Positions 33,701 to 45,627 of a stretch of 64,000 nt of DNA are shown here, one piece after another. The position numbers and the translations under genes were made by a program. Within the stretch, counting starts at the first letter, position 1, and each line of letters starts with the position of its first letter. Source of the stretch: Adiantum capillus-veneris (lineage: Eukaryota; Streptophyta; Polypodiopsida; Polypodiales; Pteridaceae); NCBI GenBank assembly GCA_014529385.2, contig CM043959.1, positions 58,072,753-58,136,752 on the forward strand, written 5' to 3'. The notes beneath the pieces are model-generated. The model saw only the letters and a list, made by a program, of their open reading frames with translations. It did not search any database and had not been told where the DNA came from.

Positions 33701-34299
33701 TTTTCATATCTGTGTGTTCTTAGGCAAATACATCTTTGTACTTTTGGAACAGTTCCTTGGCTTTCTCTTAATCTCTGGCTTCAGATGCTTGTTGATTTTG
33801 ATCATTCTGGTATTTTCTTCTGAGCCGAGATTAAACTCCTCCACTTACTGATCTAGTTCGGGTCTCTTCCCTTCCGCTTAGCCATGGATTCAGTTTCTTT
33901 CTCAGTTTTGATACCAACAACATAATCATTGATAAATGGATTACTTAATTCTAGAAGGCCATTATGAATCTCTGGTTCGTTAGCTGTTGGGTTTCCTTCA
34001 TCAAAATTTTATGAACTGGTATCCCCCTCTACTCTGAATTTGAACTGGTCTCTCCCTCTTTTTTATGCTAGTTGTTCAGCTGGCCGTCCATCTAGCTGGA
34101 CTGTCTTCTCCCCAGGCTTGGTAAACCGGTATGGAAATTGTTTCTTTTATCTTTCGGCCTGGTCTTTACCCATGAGCACAAAACTAAGGTAAAGTTTTGT
34201 CAAAGGAAATATATTTATAGAAGCAAGCATCCTTTCAATTTTCTTTGCTCCATACTTCTTGCATAATTCCTCAACCCTTAGAGCCTTTTTCCAGCTTCT

Positions 34300-34660
34300 A
34301 GTATTATCTATCTTGATTTGAATTTTTTTGTTGGAGCCCTAAATGGTTAAATTATGGTTTGCATAATCATGGATAGCCCCAACAGCTTTGAACCAAGGTC
34401 TTCCTAACAACATCCCATAAGCTCCTTGCACATCTAATACCAGAAAACTAGTTTAAACTTCTCCTCCCTACCTTGCTGCGCATATGCTCCCAAGGATGTT
34501 CATTCCAGCTCCCCCATCCAAAATTACTCTAGGAAATGGTTCCCATTGCTTCTTGATCTTGTAGTCTATCTGAATTACTGGAACCTCGTCATCTCAAATG
34601 GTTGCTAAGTCCACCGCTCTAGCTTCACCTTCAGCTTTTCTCTTTTGTCTGATAAACTTT
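34300..34660 (-). pseudogene. Retropepsin domain of the Ty3 element
   Basis: Minus strand. PRVILDGGAGMNILG around 34490-34535 is the catalytic D-(G/T/S)-G-A loop, followed by GAYGMLLGRPWFKAVGAIHD (about 34360-34425), which corresponds to the ILGRPWL block at the end of retropepsins. Preceded by Glu/Lys-rich spacer (34660-35050). Confidence 0.75.
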
Positions 34661-35046
34661 GTAGCTACTGATAATGTTCGAATGATATCATCCAATTTGA
34701 CTGTCAATTTTTGTATCCTTTCGCAGTCTTTGACATAAATCTCATCTTGCTCATTACTAGAACTGTTTCAAAATTGGAAGATTTTTCCTCGTATCTTCAG
34801 AATTCCATTTTTCTCCTCCATTGGCCAATGGATGAACCTAAGACAAGCCCTCTGATTGGCCCTCCTTCAGTTCATCTTCAGTCAAGTCTGCTCTGACTTG
34901 CTATACCTCATTGGCTAGGTTTTGTACTGCAGATATCATGGACTCACCCAATCCAGATGCTAACTTCTCCTTCTGGACTTCTAAAAATCGGAGTGGTAGT
35001 TTCTGAATTGTCCAAGCTTTAGAATATTCTGGATCTTCTGGCATCT

Positions 35047-36227
35047 TCATTCACCCACTACCTTCTCTTTACCTTTAGCCTTCCAGAGCGCTCTTTGATA
35101 CTCCCACTTTTTAGTTTCAATAGTCTGTTTGTCCTCCTTCTTATTTGGGATCTCTTCAATGACTACACTTTTGCTTCTGGTTACCACCCTGACTTGCACT
35201 GGTTCAAGTGCCTTCTGGTCATTAGTCTCTAGCTTCACACCTTCTAGGCTAGAATCCTCTTCACCAGAAGACTCACTCTCACTGGATTGTCTTCTTTTAT
35301 GCCCCTTTTCTTTCTTCACTTGCTGCTCCAAATTTAAATCTCTTTGCACTATATTGTTGAACTTCTTTTTTGGTGCTGGTACTTCTTGTTCTCTCAATTT
35401 CTTGCTTTTGAAGTCGTTCAAGAACTAGGCTCTCATTCTTTTCTAAGAAGGGGGTTCCTGTTTTTTCAACGGAGCTTCTGAAAAATAACTTCCCTTGCTT
35501 GATTTTATCAAGCTCACAAAAAATATCCGCATCTCCCCTATTGTCTAAGTATTCCAGTGTGAAAGCCTTAATAAGCTTGCTATACGATCTGACTTGGCAA
35601 GTTGGGTAATGGTAATACCATTTTCGAGCTACCTCCTTTAATGTTTGTGTGAAATACTCTACCCATTCATCTTCAATATCTTTGAGTTCTGCATATTGTT
35701 CAAAGGCCTCAATATGCACATCGCGATCATCTTTTTTCCGACATTTAAACATTGGGAAGAAAATCTTCATATTACTAGAATGTTCAACAACTTGTGTGGT
35801 TCTAGCTTTATGCACTTACTTCTTCTCTTTGGACCTTCTTTTACTGTAGTGATTTGTATCAGCATTCCAGTCCTTGTCGGTCTCAATTTCTGACGTTGTG
35901 TCTGCTTCCTTCTTCTTTGCTAACTTATGCATTGGTTTATGACTTGTTTACTGCCTTCACTTTATTCATTTTGTGTCCAGCTTTTTTGGGATCCATAAGA
36001 TTAATTCCTTTGTTCAGCCCGCCGCCTTCAGTTGGAATGAGTGAATGTTGGGAATCCCTTGAGTCATCAGTTGTTCTTGGCCATGGAGCCACATCTGTCT
36101 CATAACCAGTTTTGTATTTAGTTTCAGACCCACGCTTTGATTCCTTCTAAATTGGACTGACATGGTTTGGAGCATCCATGAATCTGGTAGCTGGTCGTCG
36201 ACCACACATACCTCTTCTGGGAGGCAT
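35047..36227 (-). pseudogene. gag of the Ty3 element
   Basis: Starts MPPRRGMCGRRPATRF at 36227, 15 bases after the primer-binding site. The central gag domain is clear at 35297-35815: IFFPMFKCRKKDDRDVHIEA, EWVEYFTQTLKEVARKWYYH and YLDNRGDADIFCELDKIKQG. The C-terminus (35047-35421) is Lys/Glu/Ser-rich, VKKEKGHKRRQSSESESSGE. Stops occur at about 36150 and 35930. Forms the particle in which reverse transcription takes place. Confidence 0.83.
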
Positions 36228-36241
36228 ATATGATATCTGAG

Positions 36242-36255
36242 AACTCTGACACCAA
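36242..36255 (-). promoter_or_regulatory. Primer-binding site
   Basis: Minus strand TGGTGTCAGAGTTC, a variant of TGGTATCAGAGC. It lies between the putative LTR and the gag start. Confidence 0.65.
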
Positions 36256-36257
36256 TT

Positions 36258-36919
36258 GGGAGATAGGTTGCTTGTCTAGAGAAACTTTAGATCAAGCCAC
36301 AGTGATTACCAAAATGTAATGAGATGAACACATTCAAAAAACTTTTCCATGTTGGTAATTAAAGTTAGTTTGTATCAGACCAGAGACCAAAGATTCAGAT
36401 CAAACTTAAGCACAATTGAAAGATAGAACTAGTAATGAAAATAGAGTGAAACTAGAAAAGAGAATTGGAACTAGTATTGTATTATTCAAAAAGTGTGTAC
36501 AACGGGAGTTAGCGAGGAACGAGTTTCTAGCTTAATGAGAGTTACAAAGTACAATAGCTAGTGGCTCAAGATACAAAGCATTAAGGTTAGGGTTAGGGAC
36601 TCAAGGATCGGAACTAGACTATAGGTTATTGGGTATCGGATCCCCAAAATGAATTAATGGGTCCTATTTATAATCTTCTTGATTGGTGTCTGATTGACTA
36701 CGCTTTGTATCAGCTACCGTGGTAACTATCCTTGGTTTATTGCTTCTAGAACCCTCCAGTCCAACCATCCACTGCTAGGGGCTATTGTCGTCGTCTACAT
36801 AATTTATCCTCTACTTCTTTTATTTGAGTTGTGAAGGTTGACGTAGTTTCCAACTTCTATATTTGGCACATATTTGGAGAAGGAACATCCCTTTCTACTT
36901 GTGCAAATATTAAGGCACA
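36258..36919 (-). repeat. Putative 5' LTR of the Ty3 element
   Basis: Placed from the primer-binding site to a minus-strand TGTGCC. Contains TATAAATAG on the minus strand at about 36664-36672, as expected for the LTR promoter. There is no second copy to confirm its borders. Confidence 0.45.
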
Positions 36920-37214
36920 CCCATTTATCCTATAAGTAAATGTTATGAAATTTGTTCTCATCTCAGACTTAAAGTTTGGTAAGCCCTTTGAGTTTAAGCC
37001 TAGTAATTTTAAAATTAAGTTTTAAACTTAGAACCAATGCAACCAATGCACATGACTTTTATCATGCCACATGGCCAAACATGAACTATTGGGTTTGTAA
37101 AAAAATTGCATGTTACAAAAAGTCCCAACTTGGTATAGATTGCAATTTCATTCTACACTTGAAGCACTATCTGATGATGGGTCACATTAAGGGGTTTTAG
37201 TTCGCGTCATGTTA

Positions 37215-38440
37215 CCACATTATAGAATGTTAAAAAACATTCGTTGTTGTCCCTTTTAGATACCTAAGGATCCACTTCACAGCTTGTCAGTGCTCTTTAC
37301 CTTAGTTGTCGATGAACCTACTTACAACTCACACTACAAGTGCAATGTATGGACTTGTCCAGACCATAGCATACGTAAGAGAACCTACCACTACAGCATA
37401 TGGAACTTTAGACATATAGGCTATCTCTTCTTGTGTCTTTGACCAGCCAAAGGTGTAGAAATCGATTTTGGAGTTTGCATTGCAAACCTTTCTAGTACCT
37501 TCTTGATGTAATCCTCCTGAGATAGCTTTATTGTCTTCTTTATCGCGTCCCTTGATATCTTTATATCAAATATCTTCTTTGCAACACTTAAATCTTTCAT
37601 TGAAAAAGATTTAGACAGCTCCTCTTTTAGATCTTTGATGTCCTGCATGTTAGCACTCGCAATCAACATGTCATCAACATACAACATTAGGATGATGAAC
37701 TTCCCATCTCTCAAATTCTTTGTGTAGATGCAATGATCTGAGTTGCATCTTGTGAATCCATGATTCAACATCCATCCATCGAACTTCAAGTACCACTATC
37801 TTAATGCTTGCTTTAAACCCTACAAGCTCTTTTTTAATTTGCAAACCATTTTCTCCTTACCTTTTGCTTCATATCCCTTTGGTTGAATCATGTAAATTTA
37901 AACCTCTAAGTCATCATGAGGAAATGTTGTATTTACATCCATTTTCTCAAGATTTAAATCATGAGCACCACAAGGCTTAAGACAAGCATAGTTGAGTTCC
38001 TTTTTACAACAATAGAAAATATTTCATTGAAGTCAATACCTTTCTTTTGAGAAAACCCTTTTACCACAAGCCTAAACTTTTACCTTTTCTTCCCACCTTC
38101 TTCTTCATTCAGCTTATACACCCATTTGTTGTAAAGTGCTCGCTTACCTATAAGCAACTCAACCAACTCCTATGTTTGGTTGCAATGTACTGAGTCCATC
38201 TCCACTTGCATGCTCTTCATTCATTCTTCTTTGGATTCGTGATGCATAGCTTGTTTGTATAATTCTGGCTCTCCAGAATTTGAGATCAAGAGATGGTTGA
38301 AGGAAGGAACAAACCTTTCTGGAGGTCTACTTGCTCTTGTAGATCTTCGAGGAATAGATTGAGGCTCCTCATTTGGTTGACGTTGTTGCACATTGTCACC
38401 AGTCCTTGAGTCTTCACCGTCCTCGAGCTCCATGTACTCA
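37215..38440 (-). pseudogene. Ty1/copia RT (minus-strand copia element)
   Basis: Minus strand, high to low. The integrase-RT linker (38221-38499) has IPRRSTRASRPPERFVPS. RT follows with stops at 37800-38200, then an intact frame 37421-37789: MKFDGWMLNHGFTRCNSDHC, ILMLYVDDMLIA (catalytic Asp pair about 37670) and KIFDIKISRDAIKKTIKLSQ. Next SKVPYAVVVGSLTYAMVWT and KEHxQAVKWILRYLKGTT at about 37225-37400. It breaks off at about 37215, before RNase H. Confidence 0.88.
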
Positions 38441-39900
38441 TCACTTGTTCTTTTTTGTTTGTTTCCTTTCCAAGTAATCTTTGTACATATTTTGTTCATT
38501 AAAAATTACACACCTACCCTTAAAGATTTTACCATCTTCAGGATTACATAGGCGATATCCAAAGTCACCTTCTCCATAGCCGATGAAGAAACACTTTTTG
38601 GACTTTGCGTCTAGCTTTGACCTTAGGCTTCTATATATGTGCATAAAAGCCTCGCACCCAAACACTTTGAGAAATGAATAATTCACCAGTTTACCTGTCC
38701 AGGCCTCCTCTGGAACTCCCCCATTCAATGACGTTGAAGATGACCAATTGATCAAGTACACAGACATACTTAATGCTTTCGTCCATAGCTCAAGCGGTAG
38801 GCCTGCATGTGGCCGCATGCTTCCTGCTTGCTCCATGATTGTTATGTTTATCCTTTTGAAAATTTTATTTTGTTGAGACGTCCTTGGGGTTTTCCTTTGC
38901 CTCCAAATACCATTGCTAGCACAAAAGCTTTCAGAAGCTTGGTTTCAATATTCGCCTCCATTGTCGGATCTAAGGCATTTAATTTTGGTACCTCTTTCAT
39001 TCTCCACAAATGCTTTCCACCTTTAAAATATGGAAAACACATCGGATTTCTTCTTCATTACATAAACCCATGTTTTCCTAATCATGTCGTCTATGAATGT
39101 TACATGTGCTTGCAGGATCCCAAACATCAGAATGAATCAACTCAAGCTTTTTATTTTTCTTTTATTTTTCGATTTTCAAAATTTTACCCTCTTTTGTTTA
39201 CCATAAACACAATCTTCACATAACTCTAGGTCCACTTCTTTCAAACATGGCAGAAGCTTCTTTGATTGAAGGATTTGTATTCCTTTGGCACTCGTATGCC
39301 CAAGTCGATAGTGCCACACCGCACTATCAACTTCTATAGCCGTTGCACAAGTTGAGGTTGCGTGCTAATAGTACACAAGTTAAGTGTACCAACCTTTTCT
39401 CCTTTGACAACCACCAAAGGTCCCTTTAAGATCTTCCAACGCCTGTTTCCGAATGCAATGTTGTGACCTTCATCGTCTAATTGTCCTGTAGAGATCAATT
39501 TTTTTACAAAGAGAACGAACGTGCCTAACATCTTTAAGCTTCCATTCATTTTTGTTAGCAGTTTTGACACCAACTATACCTTTGCACAACAATTTCGCAA
39601 GCTTCATCATCTCCCAAGTATACATATCCAAAATTACCTTTAGTGTAATCTTGAAAATGTTGCTTGTGCGGTGTCGCATAGAATGAAGCCCCAAAATCTA
39701 CTATCCAGGAATTAAACACACTGTCTAACGAGAGAATTAGAGCATCTTGCACTACTTTACGTGCCACATTGGCCTCCTATATTGGATTGTTATCCTGAGA
39801 CTCCGACTCCTTCTTCTTAGACCAGCAATCCTTCTTGACGTTGCCCTTCTTGCTGCAGTTCCAATATTCAAGATTCTTACTTTGTGTGTAACTTGCTCCG
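38441..39900 (-). pseudogene. Ty1/copia zinc knuckle, protease and integrase
   Basis: Minus strand, high to low. A degraded zinc knuckle (WNCSKKGNVKKDCW, first Cys and His lost, about 39840-39875) is followed by protease WIVDFGASFYATPHKQHF, where D-S-G-A has become D-F-G-A (about 39650-39710), then GNFGYVYLGDDEACEI. The pre-integrase domain has ISTGQLDDEGHNIAF and WKILKGPLVVVKGEKVGTLN (39370-39500). Integrase has CEDCVYGKQKRVKF and KLELIHSDVW (39100-39215). The C-terminal part 38441-38836 is open: GLPLELWTKALSMSVYLINW, KVFGCEAFMHIYRSLRSKLD and KKCFFIGYGEGDFGYRL. Stops and shifts between. Confidence 0.87.
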
Positions 39901-40168
39901 CCTTAAGCGATCACGACCACTTTTGGTTTTTGAGCCTCTCCTTAGGACTTCCTCTTGTTTCCACTGACAGTGTAGCACTTGATGATTCTAATGTGCTTCT
40001 CCTTCGCATTTCCTCGCTTGGGAGAACACCCACAACATCATCAAACTTAAGAGTACTTGTACCAAAGATAGAATTACTTACAGCCATCACAAGGCTGTCC
40101 CATCTATCCGATAGAGATCATAGTATAAGGAGAGCTCGCACTTCGTCATCGAAATTGATTTTCACCGA

Positions 40169-40507
40169 TCAAAGTTGACTTATGTTGGTGTTAAAGTCAT
40201 TTAAGTGTTTTACAAATGAACCATTCTCCGTCATCTTTAGATTGAACAAGCGCTTCATGAGAAATACCTTATTGGATGCCGATGGTTTCTCGTAGAGGCC
40301 GTCAAGTGAATTCATCAAGTCCTCCGTGGTCTTCATTTCTAAAACATTGAAGGCCACTGTTGACGCTAAGCTTAGCTAGATTGTTGCTAATGCTTTTCAG
40401 TCAAGGACAATCCATACTTCATCTGCCATTATTGCGGGCTTCTTCGCAAGACCTCCTAGTGGCAAATAAAGGTCCTTCTGGTAGAGATAGTCTTCAATAT
40501 ACATCTC
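40169..40507 (-). pseudogene. Ty1/copia gag, main part
   Basis: Minus strand. IEDYLYQKDLYLPLGGLAKK (about 40430-40490), then AFNVLEMKTTEDLMNSLDGL, YEKPSASNKVFLMKRLFNLK and FVKHLNDFNTNISQL (40169-40357). This is the UBN2/gag of copia elements. The first residues of gag are missing here and are found at 47,261-47,370: a 6.75-kb LTR element sits between them. Confidence 0.87.
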
Positions 40508-41033
40508 TGTTATCCACTGGCACCCACTTCTAGTAGTCATGGGCCGGGCTTGTCAGTCCAATAGGAAAAGGGTAGAGTGAGCGCCAATGAGAGACGCACT
40601 CTAACTGGAACATTCAAGGGTTAGTTGGCTAAGCATGGACGCCCATATGTGAATAGGCAAGCTCATTTAAAAGTCACCTAAACCTATAAACCACTCATTC
40701 TCTCATTTGTGCAATTGAAGAGTGCTCTTGCTCCATCTCCATCTTCTCCTTGTGTGTATACGCGCGCATGCGTGAGAGACAGAGAGAGTGTGTGTGTGAT
40801 CGAGCATTACGACGACATGGCGACGGTGAGGCGATTGAGCATGGTACGGCGATAGTTCCCTTTTCTTCGCGCGGCGATGAATCCTCCACGAAGGCGAGCG
40901 TAGGGCGGTGAGTGACACACGCTTGCTCTCTTGAGCTTGCTAGATAAGTCTGGTTGTATGTTTGCAGCCATTTGTGACTCGTACATAGTGTCCGGCAAGT
41001 CCCTTGCTTTGACACATGCGATAGATGCACACA
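40508..41033 (+). repeat. 5' LTR of the dual-retropepsin element
   Basis: Aligns with 46730-47260: CCACTTCTAGTAGTCAT, TCCAATAGGAAAAGGGTAGA, CGCACTCTAACTGGAACATT, CAATTGAAGAGTGCTCTTGC. The TATA box present in the 3' LTR reads TTTAAAA here (about 40663). Around 80 percent identity by eye, so the insertion is old. Confidence 0.87.
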
Positions 41034-41765
41034 TTTTTGGAGCTGCTACCGGAAAAATACCCTCCACTAAGCTCGAATAGCACTCTATGCTACTTTGTGG
41101 TACAATTTGAAATGTAGGAAAGGTAGAGAAAGAAGGTGTGTGGTTTATCGAGAAGGATTTGTGAACTTTGTTTTTGCTAGAGTATATTGTTCTCTCTTAA
41201 TAAGATGTTAGATTTTTTGTTGTAAAGTACTGTTTTCTATTGATAAGGTGTTAGCTTTAAAGTATTAAATCTACAATGTTAGATATGTAAGGTACATTAA
41301 GTAGATCTGTTAGTTAATTAGTTGTGTAGTATTGCGTTAGTGTGTAACAGTAGCTCTGTTAATTGTAAGTAGATAGGTTAGGTGTGTGCTCACGCGCGCG
41401 ACGCGATCGGAGCGACCTTATCTATAAATAAATAAAATTAAAATAAAGGTAGAACCGGGATCGGGAACATTCCTCAGACCCAAGCCCACGCTCTGGCTCA
41501 GACCTCAACCATCGTTTGAAATTACTTATTTTAGCCTCACGCATAAGTAAAAATCGACCCTTTTGAAGACCATCGGAGCTTCGGATAACCAAACAGTGCA
41601 GTAAAGCACACCACGACCTCCTGAGCGATACGCTCATTTTGAGCTATCACACGCTCTAATCCAAAGGATTTAATGACTTTAGAAGTTAGAACCACCATCA
41701 TGTCCAAACTATATGGAGACCCCGAGCTATTTTTCTTAACTCTTTGAGCTTTTGTCAATGGAGAA
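41034..41765. other. Leader of the dual-retropepsin element
   Basis: Follows the 5' LTR. A possible primer-binding site TGGAGCTGCTACCGG (about 41038-41052) starts with the required TGG but I cannot name the tRNA. The rest is AT-rich, with no ORF on the plus strand. Confidence 0.4.
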
Positions 41766-42305
41766 TTGAAGCTCGGGCTACCACAATCTACACAGATGGC
41801 TGGAGCTAGGGAGATGCCAATAGAGGAGGAACACTTACATCCACAACCCAACTTAGATGAGAACCTTGTTGTAGAAATACTTGTTAACAAGTTGGGACAA
41901 TACTTTGAGGGTGATGAATCCAATGCAATCATACCAATCACTACCAAAGGATTAACAGTGAAGGGAATCCTTGATGATGGCGCTGAGATTAGCATTGTGA
42001 TTAAAAATTACTCAAAAACTATAGAAAGACCTCACCTTGGGACCACAACCATAGTAGTAAAGATGGCCAATGGGTCAATTGTTAAACCTATTGGGATGCT
42101 AAAAGATCTCAAGATCAAGGTCTTTGGACATAAAATAAGAAATACCTTCATTTTTATGGACTTCTCCAAGCACACTATGGCATCTGAGATGATCTTAGGA
42201 CATCTTTTCATGAAGAAAGCAAAAATGGTGCATGACTGGTCTAAAAACCATGTTTACTTGCAATTCCAAGATTCTGTCATTCGAGTGGATCTTGTAACTG
42301 GTTAA
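41766..42305 (+). CDS. Retropepsin-like protein, first domain (180 aa)
   Basis: Intact 179-codon frame. Residues 1-60: acidic lead with ENLVVEILVNKLGQYFEGDE. Residues 60-160: aspartic protease fold with GLTVKGILDDGAEISIVI, in which the catalytic loop reads D-D-G-A. The flap-like segment VKMANGSIVKPIGMLKDLKI and the closing block EMILGHLFMKKAKMVHDW (usual ILGxxFL) follow. Known retropepsins process gag-pol polyproteins. Next in-frame sequence after the stop is acidic (DIDVEEDPSYMDALPGM, about 42400-42450), so the original protein was probably longer. The frame being open in an otherwise old element is notable. Confidence 0.72.
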   Translation: MKLGLPQSTQMAGAREMPIEEEHLHPQPNLDENLVVEILVNKLGQYFEGDESNAIIPITTKGLTVKGILDDGAEISIVIKNYSKTIERPHLGTTTIVVKMANGSIVKPIGMLKDLKIKVFGHKIRNTFIFMDFSKHTMASEMILGHLFMKKAKMVHDWSKNHVYLQFQDSVIRVDLVTG

Positions 42306-42707
42306 GCACATCCTCTAAAAAACAAATTTTATAATTGATCATAGATCTGACACCACAATTCACTCGGCCCCATTGCAGTATTGTTACAGATGTAAAATGG
42401 ACATTGATGTGGAGGAAGATCCTTCTTATATGGATGCACTACCTGGGATGACTGAGTTGGACAATGTGGATTGGGTCTACTAAGCAGCAACCATAGACAC
42501 TTCGGGAGACAGGGGGACGACCAGGGTAACACCTGAGGGGGATAAAATGCCACCACTCGTATCCTTAAATATGCTAGAAGCAATGCACATAACTTTGATA
42601 ACCTACAAGATGAAGGTTTGACTGGCATGGAAACCAATAGCGTCTCACAAGACTATAACCCACACCGATTTGGCGTCAAAATCATCAATTGAAATTGACT
42701 CATTGAA

Positions 42708-43013
42708 ATGGACTCTGAGAACAAAAAACCTGAGTTCAATCTTAGTGCAAATGTGGAGACAAACCATTCAGGGCCCAATGGTACCCTAAATGACAATCTA
42801 TCCAAGGGAGCAGAAGGCACAAGTAGCGATTTATCTAGTGCTTCTTCAGTAGAGATCGATCGTAATCAAAAATTAGACAAGAAGAGTAAGAGATATAAGA
42901 GACGACGATATCGAGCAAATGTATGTGCTAAAATAAATGAAAAGAAAGCAGCCAAAGAACAGGCAAAGCTTAAAAAGATCCAAGCAAGAGTTGAGGCTCG
43001 AAAAAGGCAATAA
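42708..43013 (+). CDS. Lys/Arg-rich coiled-coil ORF (linker)
   Basis: 101-codon frame between the two retropepsin domains. N-terminal half Asn/Ser/Glu-rich; C-terminal half strongly basic and helical (KKSKRYKRRRYRANVCAKIN, KEQAKLKKIQARVEARKRQ). Looks like a nucleic-acid-binding linker or gag-derived basic region. Not matched to a family; could be part of one broken polyprotein. Confidence 0.4.
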   Translation: MDSENKKPEFNLSANVETNHSGPNGTLNDNLSKGAEGTSSDLSSASSVEIDRNQKLDKKSKRYKRRRYRANVCAKINEKKAAKEQAKLKKIQARVEARKRQ

Positions 43014-43149
43014 CATCTTAGACGCCAACGAGAGGCTAATCTGGGAATCACAGAAAGCTTTTTTTGAAGACACTATAAGATGATTCCTTGGAATCTGACC
43101 AACCTCTACGATGTCCAATTGAACTAAATAGCCTCTATGGAAAGTACTA

Positions 43150-43470
43150 TATAACGCATTATTGGATACAAGAGCTCAACACAATTTGTTATCTTATGGA
43201 GTTTGGTGTCAGCTAGGAAAACCACCCCTATCCACAAGCACCATCCAAGTCAACGGTATCAATAAGAAGAAGACCATTGTTTTTGAAATCCTACACACTC
43301 CTATTATTTATGGCAATGAAACCGTGGTTCAAAGCTTTTTCGTCATGTATGTTGATACTATGAGGGTAATATAAACCTGGGATGCAAATGGATGTCTGCA
43401 ATCAAATGTAATATCGATTGGGAGACTGGGAGTATCACAACGCAGAAACCAACTCATGGCCCTACGGCTC
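43150..43470 (+). pseudogene. Second retropepsin-like domain
   Basis: Frame 43162-43374 has LDTRAQHNLLSYGVWCQLGK, where D-T-G-A has become D-T-R-A, then a flap-like segment IQVNGINKKKTIVFEI and TVVQSFFVM. After one stop and a shift the fold's last block follows in another frame (WMSAIKCNIDWETGSIT, about 43390-43440), matching the position of ILGRxWL. Loss of the catalytic Gly and the stop make it inactive. It differs in sequence from the first domain, so it is not a recent duplication. Confidence 0.65.
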
Positions 43471-43682
43471 AAGAAATAACATCGGAAATCTCACATCTTC
43501 ATAACACAAAAAAACAACAAAATATTGCCAATCCAAAAAGTCACAACATCCTTGCCTGTAGCACAACCCTCTAAAGCTTCAGCTTCCATTGCTACGACAA
43601 ACAGTACTACATCAAAGGTCCACGTGATCTGACCAAGGGTACATATCAATGGGTTACCACGATATAGTTATCGACCTCCCCT

Positions 43683-43994
43683 ATGGTTCAAAGAAATTCA
43701 CAAAGGAAACCTAGAAGGAAGACGTCCACTCAGGTTAAGAAGGTAAAAACCAAATCATGTTGGATTCCCAAACAACTATTAGAACCCAAAGGCTTCTATG
43801 ATGGAAATGATCGAATTTGGATACCTAAACGTAAATCGTGTCCTTCCCTATCTACTACGAAACCATGTGAGTCAAACCTTGTGATTCCAAAGTCGATGAA
43901 AGACCGTAGGAAGAGAAACATCACAGAATACTACACTCCTATTTCAGAACTAGTTTGGGTTCCAAGGCAAAACCAATCTATTCGGCTTAGCTGA
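43683..43994 (+). CDS. ORF with repeated WIPK/WVPR motifs
   Basis: 103-codon frame, Lys/Arg/Ser-rich, with SCWIPKQLLEPKGFYDG, NDRIWIPKRKSCPS and ELVWVPRQNQ, i.e. three W-(I/V)-P-(K/R) motifs about 20 and 60 residues apart. Not recognised as a family. Lies downstream of the second retropepsin and upstream of the TTAA-flanked element. Function unknown. Confidence 0.4.
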   Translation: MVQRNSQRKPRRKTSTQVKKVKTKSCWIPKQLLEPKGFYDGNDRIWIPKRKSCPSLSTTKPCESNLVIPKSMKDRRKRNITEYYTPISELVWVPRQNQSIRLS

Positions 43995-44288
43995 GGAAAG
44001 GAGGAGTTCAATGAAGCTTCTAGCTCCTCATATAATGCATCCATAGAGGTAAAAGCTTCTACACAACCTCCACCTACCATAGGCAACCTCCATGAAGCTA
44101 CAAAAGATTCGACACCTCCCATTCTTCAATTATTACTTAATGCACTACCTCAAGTTCGTTCACGAGAGAGTACCTTACTACCCCTGCAACTCAACGAGGC
44201 ACCCAAGGTAATAGAAAACTATTGGATAAAATCATCACCTATTAGCAATTGGAATAACTGGTTTCAAAAGGTGATGACATCCTTTTAA

Positions 44289-45627
44289 CACTAGGTTGGT
44301 AATGGGACACTATTATGTCCTGGGACACTTTTATGTCATGTTAAGTGACCATTTTTCTTGAATTATGTCAAGAGTTTCAAAATGGATTTTGAGGTGCTAT
44401 CTTTCTAGAAATTTGGCTCATAAGCTGAAAAAAACTAGACATTTTTTTGGAATATCAATTTCATCTTTAACCTTGTCCTTGGACAACATTTTGCAACCTA
44501 AACTGTGTGAAAAAACGGGTCTTGTTTTTGGCCTTTTTCAAATTTTTGTAACTATACCACTCTAGAACTCATGTTTTGTGAGGTCTATAATGCTAGAGAA
44601 CTATCTTTAGTAGTCCTCAACATGTCCTGATGCTTCTAGGGAGACATATATGTTAATGTTGTAAGTTATGACCAAATTACAAAAATTATCAAATCCTGTT
44701 TTTTAGCCAATTTTAGCTCTTTTATGATTTTTTGGTGCCTTTCACGATATCCAAATGCAGTTTTGATTTTCTATGTGGAATATTATAACATAAAGCTAAT
44801 ATTCTTTGAGTTTTGGGGCACCTAATACCCTATTTTTCATAATACACAATGATGGTTGATTTTTTCAATTATACAAGAAACAAAACATTCGAGTATATCA
44901 AGTATAGCTTTCTCAATATTGCTATTTTCTTGTGACAACTATATGTATTTTGTAGGTAGTAACCATATCTAGTCATAAGGGTCAAATTTGGATAGATATT
45001 GAATAGTTTCTATTGGATTCTACAACTCATAATGTTGAACCCAATTTTTTCATGTTTGCTATATTTAGCACTTCATCTTTGTCCCCAAGATTCCCCTTGG
45101 TAAAAGATGTATCATGCTTTTGATATGTTCCATGGATCCTTATGAACCTAAAGGCCAATAGGAAACTAAGAAAACATGCATATATTATTTGTATTGAGCG
45201 TAGCTATAGAAACTTTGATGATAGGTTCCCAGAATGGTAAAAATTCAACTTTTTTGTACCTATTTCTTTTGGCAAAACAAAAAATGGTGAGTGAAAAGAA
45301 ATCATATGTTTAGATCACCAACCCATTGAAGTTAACTAGGGAATTTATCTCAAGTCCTACAAAAATCCCTAATCTTATTTTTATGCAACAAAATGTAAGA
45401 AATGACTGTTTTGATGAAAATGTATTGGTTCATCAACTTTGGAGGCTTGGTGTAACCAAAAGATGAGAAATTTTACAAGTTTCTTAATTTTTTCCATGTG
45501 TAGTAGGCTTTGAACTATAACCTCATGAAAGGAATTTACAAAATGAGTGGATCTACTATGGTTTTGGAGGTTTTTTTCAAAACCCTGAAAGGACACTTTT
45601 ATGTCCTGTTAGGTTACCAACCTAGTG
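44289..45627. mobile_element. 1.34-kb inverted-repeat element at a TTAA site
   Basis: Begins CACTAGGTTGGTAA (44289-44302) and ends with the exact reverse complement TTACCAACCTAGTG (45614-45627). TTAA flanks both sides (44285-44288 and 45628-45631). Subterminal GGACACTTTTATGTCC-like short palindromes occur twice at the left (about 44305-44340) and once at the right (about 45591-45606). Interior AT-rich without a recognised ORF. TTAA plus short inverted repeats fits piggyBac-type elements. The CACTA/TAGTG ends also recall the CACTA superfamily, but no 3-bp duplication fits. The TTAA could also be part of a longer inverted repeat. Confidence 0.75.

Larger units (their letters stand above)
31192..36919 (-). 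mobile_element. Ty3/gypsy retrotransposon, one LTR, deleted integrase
   Basis: Minus strand order: LTR (about 36919-36258), primer-binding site (36255-36242), gag from ATG at 36227, protease, RT, RNase H, integrase to 31192. This is the standard Ty3 order. The family is the same as the remnants at 12-13.7 and 17.7-19 kb. No 3' LTR was found before 29.3 kb. Frameshifts and stops throughout, and the integrase core is partly deleted, so it is dead. Confidence 0.85.

Noticed and set aside
40695-41067. Minus-strand frames of 71-111 codons, repeated at 46823-47269
   Set aside because: They are shadows of the LTR pair of the dual-retropepsin element, read in antisense.
44289-45627. Classifying the inverted-repeat element as a CACTA transposon from its CACTA/TAGTG ends
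   Set aside because: The 3-bp flanks (TAA and TTA) do not match as direct repeats, whereas TTAA is exact on both sides; kept as an alternative only.
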